A stretch of DNA of 64,000 nt from Scoparia ambigualis (taxonomy: Eukaryota > Arthropoda > Insecta > Lepidoptera > Crambidae), in contig OY992528.1 of NCBI GenBank assembly GCA_963921215.1, positions 2,688,501 through 2,752,500 of the forward strand, given 5' to 3'. Every line of letters begins with the position of its first letter. Position 1 is the stretch's first letter. A model generated the notes under the pieces. That model saw only the letters and a program-made list of their open reading frames with translations. It had not been told where the DNA came from and did no database searches. Both the position numbers and the translations under genes were made by a program. This document shows, piece after piece, positions 56,010 through 64,000 of the stretch.

Positions 56010-58878
56010 CTCCCAACTATCACGGAGCACCCTAGCGAAGAGGTAGATATAGCCCATGCCCAGTCAACCCATGCCCACATAGCTGATACATACTCAGCTC
56101 ATACAATTTCAGCTGATACTCAATCAGCTCACTCACCTTCTGTGCCCACTGGCACACCCATTTTGTTGCCAACCGTCTCACTAAGAGTCGCGGACGTACA
56201 TGGCCATCTTCACACAGCCAGAGCTTTATTGGACTGTGGCAGTATGCTGACATTAATAACGTCACGCATGGCACGACTTTTGAACCTGCCATCAAAACCC
56301 ACTTCTTTAAAAATTACAGGAGTTGGGAATCAGCACAAACATGAGTCAAAGGCGGCAATAACAATAGTATGCCGACCCACTCACAATGATACTCCTACAA
56401 TCACTGCCACAGCTCACATTTTAAAAAACATCACTGGCTACCTTTCCTTAGAGAAGGTACCAAACATTTCCCACGTACTAGGCCAGCCACCCGTGCCATT
56501 GGCTGACCAGCTTTACCACACACCAGCCCCGATCGACCTCTTATTGGGGTCGGACGTTCTTGGCCAGGTGTTGGACGGGACTAAGGTCTCGTTGGGCCCG
56601 GGCAAGCCCATAGCCTTCGGCACGATTTTCGACTTCGCGTTGATAGGACCCATTGAGGACTTGTATGCGCAGCCGGCGCAGCAGGTTACTCAGCTCACGT
56701 CGTTAGCTCACAACCAGACTCAGCTGAATCAGCCCAGGACATACGTCAGAGTCTGGAAAGGTTCTGAGAGTCTGAGGAGCCCCTGCCTCAATCTCACACT
56801 CATAATGATCCCCTGGAGGAACAATGCGAGGAAATCTTCCGCTCTACCACTACACGCGATCCCTCAGGCAGATATACGGTCGCTCTGCCCTTTTTAAAGG
56901 ACGCCCCTCAACTAGGTAAAACTCACCCTATCGCATTACGCAGATTCCTCAATATTGAGAAGAAGCTAATGGCGAACCCGTCTCTGCGTTCTAAATACGT
57001 CGAATTTATGGCCGAATACATCGACTTAGGGCACACAATACATTCGCCCATAAACCTCACTTCTACATCCCTCACCATGGCGTATTTAAGTCAGGGTCGG
57101 ACAAGCTGCGCATTGTTTTTGATGGTAGCTGCAAAAGCTCCAATGGTGTCAGCATAAATGAATGCCTACACACAGGTCCCGCCCTTCAACAGGATATTGT
57201 GGACATCATCATGTCCTTCAGAACGCATCCAGTCGTTTTCAGCACTGACATCCAGAGGATGTTCAGAAATGTGCTGGTTGCCCCAGACCAGAGACGGTAT
57301 CAGCTGATACTATGGCGGTCCTCACCAGATCACCCTCTGCTCACCTACGCCCTCAATACAGTCACGTACGTCTTAAGATCAAGCCCATACCATGCAATCC
57401 GCACTTTGCTTCAGCTAGCTGATGATGAAGGCCATCGCTACCCTAGAGCCGCTCAGGTTCTTTGCAAGTCTATCTTCGTTGATGACATCTTGTGTGGTCA
57501 TGACACAGTTGAATCCGCCCAAGCACTCCAGGACGAGTTGATAAGTCTGCTAGACCAAGGCGGCTTTCAGCTCAGTAAGTGGACATCGAACTCGCCTAAG
57601 CTGCTCGAGAGATTTCCCGACAACCAATGCGACATACCCAAGGACTTCGATATGAACCCAGAGTCCACGTCCATTAAGGTCTTGGGTATACAGTGGAGCC
57701 GTCAGTCAGACGAGTTCACCTACCGCATCTCTCTGCCCCCCATCACACATGTCACAAAGCGGTCTATGGGATGAGCCCACTCCCTCTGAAGTACAAACGG
57801 AGTGGCAACACATCTCAGAGGATCTGCCGCTGGTGTCTAGCATTCGCTTCCCTCGGCACGTTTGTGCAAACAAAGGCTTAGCTGCATACTCGCTTCACGG
57901 GTTTGCAGATGCCTCTGAAGCCGGGTTTGCCGCCGTTGTTTATCTCCATGAGCTCGAGGCCTCCGGAGATACTTTGGTACACTTGATTGTCACCAAGTCG
58001 CGAGTCGCACCAATCAAGAATCGCCTCACAATCCCCAAGTTAGAGTTGTCGGCCGCCACCCTACTCTCCCAGCTCATGATCCGTGTGTCGGTTCAGTTAT
58101 CGGCCCATATCAGTATATAACAACACATATGTTGGTCAGACAGTACGATAGTCCTGGCCTGGCTCAATACACCGCCTCACCGTCTTCAACCCTTTGAAGC
58201 CAACAGGGTAGTCAAAATCAGCTCAGGCTCACCAGAATGTACCTGGCGACACGTACCTTCCGAGCTCAACCCGGCAGATTGCGCAAGCAGAGGGATGTCT
58301 GCGCAATCCCTGTCAGCCCACGACTTATGGTGGTCTCCCACGTGGCTTAGACGGCCTTGTGAGTCTTGGCCTGCGATGCCTTTAGCTCTGGGCCATCACG
58401 CCCTGCCCGGCCTTAAGCCCAAACACGTCCCGTCACTGGTCACAGTGCCCGGTCTTGACTTTGACCTGCTCACTCGGTTCAGTTCACTAGACAAGCTCGT
58501 CGGAGTGACAGCTTGTCTAAAACGCTTTCTGCACAACTGCAGACACCACCCAGATTCGCGACGCTCAGGCCCCTTGTACGTCAGTGAACAAAGAGAGGCC
58601 CTACTTTACTGGGTGCGCAGTGTTCAGCACAATGAGTTTGCAGAGGACATCCACCGCCTTCAAACTGGCAAAATCTGCTCCGTCAGACTCCAGCGGCTGT
58701 CACCTCTCATTAAAGATGAGCTCCTTAGAGTTGGTGGACGACTGTCCCATGCGTCTATCCGATATGACGCGCAGCATCCGCTCATACTTCCCAGCTCTAG
58801 CCCACTTGTAGACCTCATCATTGACCACTACCGCAAAATACACTGCCACCCTGGCGCTGACACCTTACACGCAATCCT
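56010..58878 (+). pseudogene. BEL B pol, first part (PR, RT, RNase H, IN zinc region)
   Basis: Same frame as gag after the TGA and open to the protease (LLDCGS, about 56226). Lesions: 1-nt loss near 56700; TGA 56765-56767, where BEL proteins have Trp in an RFW-acidic motif (shared with copy A); a deletion of about 16 bp near 57035; loss of 104 bp after 57765 that copy A keeps (37366-37469); TAA at 58118-58120 in RNase H. RT motifs IVFDGSCK, STDIQRMFRN and FVDDILCG (about 57475) are present, as are RNase H motifs FADAS, ELSAA, WSDST and NPADCASRG. The integrase zinc region (HCHPGADTLHAIL) is cut by the LINE at 58879. Not functional. Confidence 0.9.
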
Positions 58879-61047
58879 TTTTTTTTTTTTTTTTTTTCCC
58901 GGTGTAATCCCTGCTTATGGATTCCAGCCTCCAGAAGGGAGACTGGATATGTGGGACTCTCCCGTCCCCCTTTCCACGACGTAATCGCCGGGCGAGACGG
59001 AGGGGCCTACCCACTAATCACCGGGGGACCAAACTCCGAAGGCATAAGTCTTGAGGTGGCGGCCACGGGACCTGACCACGGGGGTATTACCTCGCGGTGC
59101 CACCCCGTCGCCGTGTGTTGGCCTATAACCACTGCGTAGCAGCCATTACGCGCCAACACACGGCGACTACGCGCACACGGCACAACACGACCCAGCCCAT
59201 TTAGGGGGCAGACACAAACAACACATGACTGACATGCCCGGCTTTACCCGGGCATGCGGACACAACACAACACACATCACGCCGGACACAACACACAACA
59301 GGTGACGAACATGCCCACGTCTTCGCAGGCATGCGCACAAAACAACCCCAATTTACCGGTGCAGGACTTCGTTGGTGGGTCGCTCCGAATCAGCGGGAGA
59401 CACGACGACCGCAACCAATTGGTCATCTAGTCGTCCCGCCGCTCATCACCGCTTCCCGGAGTCTCGCACCAGTCTTACACAACACGTACAAGTATGAACG
59501 ACCACAAACAAAAAACACAAAGACAAAAACACAACGCAACACAACACATACCCTATTTGCTGGCACGGGGCTCCCCGCATCCGCTCCGAGCAACCCGCCT
59601 CCCTTTGGAGGAGGCGCTTCGTCGCTCATCATGGCTTCTGCATAAAGCTTCCGTGCCAGCTCCCCAGAAACATACACAGTGACCTGCACATTTACTGGTA
59701 CGTGACCCCCACCGTGTCCGCTCCGAGCCAGGGGACGCCCTCGGAAAAGCGCCCCGTGGCTCATCATGGCGTCCGCGTGGGCCCACGCACCAGGTCCATA
59801 GAAGGACAACCCACAATACAAACATTGAACTACACGACCCAGAACAACACACAACACTCTACGCTGGATAGCACAGACAATGCTGTCCATCGCGCCCAAC
59901 ATTTAAAGCGGATTTTGTGGGCACTTGGGGTGATATGGCGACATATCCATGCCAGTGCCCACACACACATACTAAAACCTAACGACAACCTACGCTAACA
60001 CAAAACAGAGAACATCGGGCGTCCGGCTGGACAGGATGGAACCTGTCTTCCGCCGGACGCCCGGCATCACCCTAAGGTGGATGGAGGTCGGCGTACCTCC
60101 TACGCCGCCTTCCGGCCCTCCTCCTCCTTATTGGCGCAGCGTTGGCGGATTCCTCCCGCTCGCGCTCGGCCTCCTCTTTGAGGCCCATGCACTCCGCGGC
60201 AAATCCGGCAACGGCTGCCCAACTCTCCGCACTTTCCACCATTGCGGCGACCACGTCCGGCAGAGCTAGAGTGCCTCTCCCCCCCAGGGCCAACTCTAGC
60301 GTACGCCTCTGTGGCGCGAAGGCACTACACAGCTCGAGGGTGTGCTGAGCTGTGTCCTCTTCCACTCCACAATGATGGCAGGCCGGGGCCTCCTCCCTCC
60401 CAATCCTGTGCAGGTACGTACCAAAACACCCATGTCCTGTCAGTAGCTGGGTCAGGTGGTACGACATCCCCCCGTGGGGCCTGTCTATCCACTTTTGCAG
60501 GACTGGGCAGATCGCCTCAATGGTGCGGGTTCCGGCTTCCGGGGTTATGAGCGTCTCCTCCCATTGCCACACCGCCATATCACGGGCCACGCGCCTTGCT
60601 ACCTCGATTTCTGCCTGTGCGGGGTTCTCCCCTCTGGCCCTCGCCTCCGCACGAAACTCGAAAACCTCAGTCAGCACCTTGGCCTCGAGCTCCCACGGGA
60701 TCATTCCTGCTATGGCCGTCGCAGCCGTGTACGAGACCGTCCGGTAGCCCCGTATGGCTCGAATAGCCGCTAGCTTCTGTGGTCTGCGCAGAAAGGAGAT
60801 GTTTTTCCTGCCCAGGGAGTCCGACCACACCGGGGCACCGTAGAGGGCCATGCTTTTCAGCACCCCCGCATAGAGCCTTCGGCAGCTGTCTCCAGGCCCA
60901 CCTACGTTAGGCAGCAGCCTCGCCAGGGCCATCGCCGCTCCAACCACCCTCGGCGCAAGACTGGCGAAGTGGGCCTCAAACTTCCATCGGCTGTCCAGAG
61001 TGAGTCCCAAGTATTTAATTTGGGACGCCACCCGGACGGGTACACCA
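58879..61047 (-). mobile_element. R1-like LINE, 5'-truncated
   Basis: Minus strand, with a poly(A) tail seen as T run 58879-58894 and TSD ACACGCAATCCT at 58867-58878 and 61048-61059. It is absent at the matching site in BEL A (near 38581), which acts as an empty site. The ~1.2-kb 3' UTR has CACAACACAA-rich low complexity. Confidence 0.9.
60072..61047 (-). pseudogene. R1-like LINE ORF2, C-terminal third
   Basis: About 325 codons remain from the truncation to the TGA/TAA end at 60072. It has the RT thumb and following domain (IKYLGLTLDSRWKFEAHF, RLYAGVLKSMALYGAPVW, IRAIRGYRTVSYTAATAIAG) and then a CHHCGVEEDTAQHTLELC zinc-finger motif, ending in an Arg-rich tail (RRRRAGRRRRRYADLHPP). The CCHC finger after RT and the lack of RNase H fit the R1 clade. 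The endonuclease and most of the RT are missing. Very GC-rich compared with its surroundings. Its remaining frame is intact, so insertion may be young. Confidence 0.8.
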
Positions 61048-61059
61048 ACACGCAATCCT

Positions 61060-62164
61060 ACGCCAACAATTTTTAATATTATCCGCGCGCCGTATTTTTA
61101 GACACCGAGTCTTTAAATGCATTAGATGCTTTCGATGCCGGGCCCAGCCGCAAGCGCCCTTCATGGCCGACCTGCCAGCCGATAGAGTTACGCCTCAGCC
61201 AGTATTTAGTCAAGTCACGACCGATTTTGCCGGCCCATTCCTCGTTAAATCTAGTACCCTACGTAATGTTAAAATCTTAAAAGCGTACTTTTGTATATTC
61301 GTGTGCCTCTCCACTAAGGCGGTCCATTTGGAACCGGTCTCGGACCTCAGCACGGAAGCGTTCCTCGCGGCGTTACAGCGTTTTATAGCACGCCGTGGTG
61401 CCCCGGTTCTCATCCGCTCGGACTGCGGTACAAATTATGTAGGCGCTAGAAATCAGCTCATTGAAGTACAAAACTTTCTTGCCTTGAATAATGGCACGAT
61501 TGCGCACAAGCTCGCTGGTCAGCACATTACTTGGTTGTTAAACGTCCCTAAGGGACCATGGTTCGGTGCGTTACATGAGATCAACGTAAAATCAACAAAG
61601 CAACTTTTATATCGCGTAATTGGCGAACAGCACCTCACATTCGAGGAATTCTCTACACTTTTAGCACGAATCGAAGCTGTCCTTAACTCTAGACCTCTCT
61701 GCCCACTTTCGTCTGATCCTTCAGACTTTGAGCCGCTTACGGCCGGACATTTCATTATAGGCCGCCCACTAACGGCCCTTCCCAAACTATCCGTGGAAGA
61801 TAGGCCGATCTCCACACGTAGGCGATTCCAGATGGTACAGGCCTTTTCCCAGCGCTTCTGGACGCTGTGGACCCAGTCCTACCTCCACACACTCCAAACC
61901 CGCTCCAAATGGTTGTCCCCATCCTCCCCTCCCCGAGTTGGCGAGCTCGTCCTCATCAAGGAGGATAATATGCCTGCCCTTCAATGGAGACTGGGGCGCA
62001 TTGCTCGCACCCTGCCTGGGAAGGATGGCGTCGTGCGGGTGGTGGACCTGGACACCGCCAATGGACACCTCCGGAGGCCTGTGTTCAAGATTGCCAGGCT
62101 CCTTCTGGATGAGCCCACCCTGGGCCCCGGAGGATGTACTCGCCACAGGCGAGACGTCTTGTAA
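61060..62164 (+). pseudogene. BEL B integrase core and C-terminal domain
   Basis: After the LINE the integrase resumes. A continuous frame from 61163 (or earlier) gives FSQVTTDFAGPF and RSDCGTNYVGA (two catalytic Asp), and WFGALHEINVKS, where the third acidic residue is expected. Next come the EFSTLLARIEAVLNSRPL block and the BEL C-terminal domain (DUF5641: PPRVGELVLIKEDNMPALQW), ending TAA 62162-62164 inside the 3' LTR. This part alone is undamaged, while copy A has a frameshift here. Confidence 0.9.
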
Positions 62165-62507
62165 GCGTATTAAGATACGCCTAGCGCCATCTAGCGTTGT
62201 ATCGCGAAGTTGGCGCGCAGCAGGTGAAGGAACGACGCGGCCGGCGAGTGAGTCAGTCTGTCTGCTAGCTACCGCGAGACGCCCAGAAAATACGCGCTCT
62301 GGTATCTGCCCTTATTGATAGTGACCCTGGGATGATAGTGACTGTGATAACGTGAAGTGACTTTGTGCTGTGCCGTGACCAATCGCCTACATCACCGCCC
62401 GCCAGCTCGCCTCCCGTCTCCTGCCTCATCATCCCAGGTAAGCCTTCAGACCTATCAACCACCTTTACTCTGCTGTATTTGGTGGTGTCTTCTGACCCGC
62501 GAATACA
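62135..62507 (+). repeat. BEL B 3' LTR
   Basis: Same length as the 5' LTR, ending GCGAATACA. Preceded by the purine-rich CCCCGGAGGA, the likely polypurine tract. Confidence 0.9.
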
Positions 62508-63485
62508 ATAGTTTTTCAAAAAGATAACAGATGACACCAGGATGACGTTTAAACAACTATACTGTTATTGTTGTTCTCGTTTTACATTTAGATCAGAAAA
62601 GTGATGAGCGATGCAAAGTGTTAAAACCAAGGAACATACATACAAACATACATATAATCACGACTATTATCCTCCAAGGGTTAGTCAGAGACACTCAGAG
62701 ACTAGGCAATGAGGACAGCATAAGCAGTCCTTTACCATAGCCCATTTTTCATCAAATAGAGACTGCTCATGTGTCAAGTGTAAGGTGCCGCAAAGTATCA
62801 CAAAATGGCAGATGTGGTAGATAGGACATGATGAAAGTTTTACTATAACTTCTTTTATACGTAATGTTTAAACAAAATTTAATAGGTACGAAGTATTTTT
62901 ATATATTTGTTTACTTTAATTAGGCTGTAATTTTATTCACACAATGTATTTTATTTCTCAGATTCAGATCTTATATCTCTGTTACCAGAAATAGGATCTG
63001 ATAAAACTTTAACGTTTTAAACGGTTAACAAATTACATTGATGAATCAAAAGAACATGATGTGATTATAACAGTCCAGTGTAATGCAGCTTTTAAAAATG
63101 CAAAGCTAAGTATTAGCAATTGTTAAGTTACAAATTGAAAAAGTGTCGAATAGAATTTTATTTGTAATCTATTCGTAACCAAATTTGCGTTAAAATTTTA
63201 TAAAAATATTTATAATTATAATTGTTAAGTTTATAATAATATACATATTTTGTGAAAAATTAAATGTAAAGATCCATTTGTCCTGTTTTCATTCATATAA
63301 CATGGTCACCCTATATGGTGAATTGTATGGAATATCGAATAATCATTATAACTTCCTTTGAACGAATTGTACAATGTTATTTTGTACATAGATATTTAGT
63401 AGAAATTTCTACTTAATATTGGCATATAAAGCTTTTGATTATCTTGTATAGTTAGCTAGATACAGTCAATTATTTAAATGCAAGT
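62508..63485. other. AT-rich non-coding stretch
   Basis: No gene or repeat recognised. The first bases (ATAGT) may be the right BEL TSD. Confidence 0.5.
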
Positions 63486-64000
63486 GTCTAGATTGAGGAG
63501 CCAGATGAAATGTATTTTTTTTAGCAAATTTACTTAATCTTACTATTTTATTTCTATACTACAACTTCAAGCATACCTACTACTAATTCATTAGTTCAGT
63601 TCATCAGTCCATTAGTTCGAATATATTAATATGTGGATCAATTTCATAGGAATTCACGCTTTTGTATACGGGCTGAGGAGCCACAACAAAACTATTGTAT
63701 TTTCTTTAATTTAGGCAGTACTGCACTGAAATTTTTAGTAGATAACCAACAAAATACCTACTAAAACATACTAAATTTTCAAAGATGTAACTTCATTACT
63801 TTCCGAGTTCTAGGGTAGCTCCTCAATTCATACCGTATGGATTGAGGAGCCACCTTTATATTGATGTATCTTAGAAAGTATGATACTACAAATTCCAGAA
63901 TTTGTCCGACATAATTATTTTCTGTACTACTAATTGATGGTATGACTTGCCTTTAAAACTCAGGGCTGGCTCCTCAAACCTGACGTTCATCAACTTCACG
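63486..64000. repeat. Cluster of TGAGGAGCCA motifs in both orientations
   Basis: TTGAGGAGCCA near 63494 and 63842, CTGAGGAGCCA near 63672, and inverted forms GCTCCTCAAT near 63818 and GGCTCCTCAAA near 63969. 63818-63850 forms a hairpin, GCTCCTCAAT/ATTGAGGAGC, with CATAC/GTATG continuing the stem inside. The window ends within the cluster. Confidence 0.7.

Larger units (their letters stand above)
52985..62507 (+). mobile_element. BEL/Pao retrotransposon copy B
   Basis: Paired 373-bp LTRs (52985-53357, 62135-62507), primer site, leader, complete gag and damaged pol split by an R1-like LINE. Flanking 5 bp are ATTGT (left) and ATAGT (right), a TSD with one mismatch. Nine differences between the LTRs by eye (about 2.4%), so it is not a fresh insertion. 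Confidence 0.9.

Noticed and set aside
59423..59902. Minus-strand ORF in the R1-like LINE 3' region
   Set aside because: Several overlapping frames in GC-rich, low-complexity 3' UTR; no domain.

Overview
The window looks like insect heterochromatin or intergenic DNA, most likely lepidopteran. That taxon is inferred from the AT-rich background and the mix of BEL/Pao, Ty3/Gypsy, CR1-like and R1-like elements; nothing in it is taxon-specific. No host gene can be supported with confidence. It is a stack of nested transposable elements, and several target-site duplications (TSDs) can be read directly.

Layout. (1) 1-8.5 kb: AT-rich DNA with decayed minus-strand Gypsy gag pieces, a perfect 74-bp fold-back, a 144-bp inverted repeat pair 5 kb apart and a 51-bp minisatellite. 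(2) 8,497-33,841: the most striking object, a non-coding giant LTR element of about 10.6 kb per unit arranged LTR-internal-LTR-internal-LTR. Each LTR is about 3.9 kb, starts TGTAAC and ends GTTACA. The array is flanked by GTAC on both sides. Read on the minus strand it has a TGG-type primer site 3 nt after the LTR and a G-rich polypurine tract directly before the next LTR. It encodes nothing recognisable, so it is LARD-like (large retrotransposon derivative) and must borrow proteins. A 200-N gap in the middle LTR is flanked by the same 42 bp on both sides. (3) 33.8-49.8 kb: Ty3/Gypsy remains on the plus strand (integrase end, a small membrane-protein ORF, LTR/PBS, then gag-protease-RT of a second unit). 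They are interrupted by BEL copy A (34,138-40,054, TSD GCAGT) and by a CR1-like LINE with two full ORFs (about 42,104-47,667, TSD CTTATCA). The LINE itself carries a 727-bp hAT MITE with an 8-bp TSD. (4) 49.8-52.98 kb: a diverged, truncated relative of the giant LTR element. (5) 52,985-62,507: BEL copy B with paired 373-bp LTRs, primer site, long leader and intact gag. Its pol is broken and its integrase is split by a 5'-truncated R1-like LINE with a 12-bp TSD. (6) 62.5-64 kb: AT-rich DNA ending in a cluster of TGAGGAGCCA motifs in both orientations.

Relations. BEL A and B share two in-frame TGA codons, one at the gag/pol junction and one in pol, although their LTRs belong to different subfamilies. 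Their other lesions differ. The giant non-coding element exists as at least two diverged families here. Both keep the polypurine tract, a nearby 16-bp palindrome and two tRNA-like modules on the sense strand. The best candidate for something undescribed is this non-autonomous giant LTR family with its multimeric structure.
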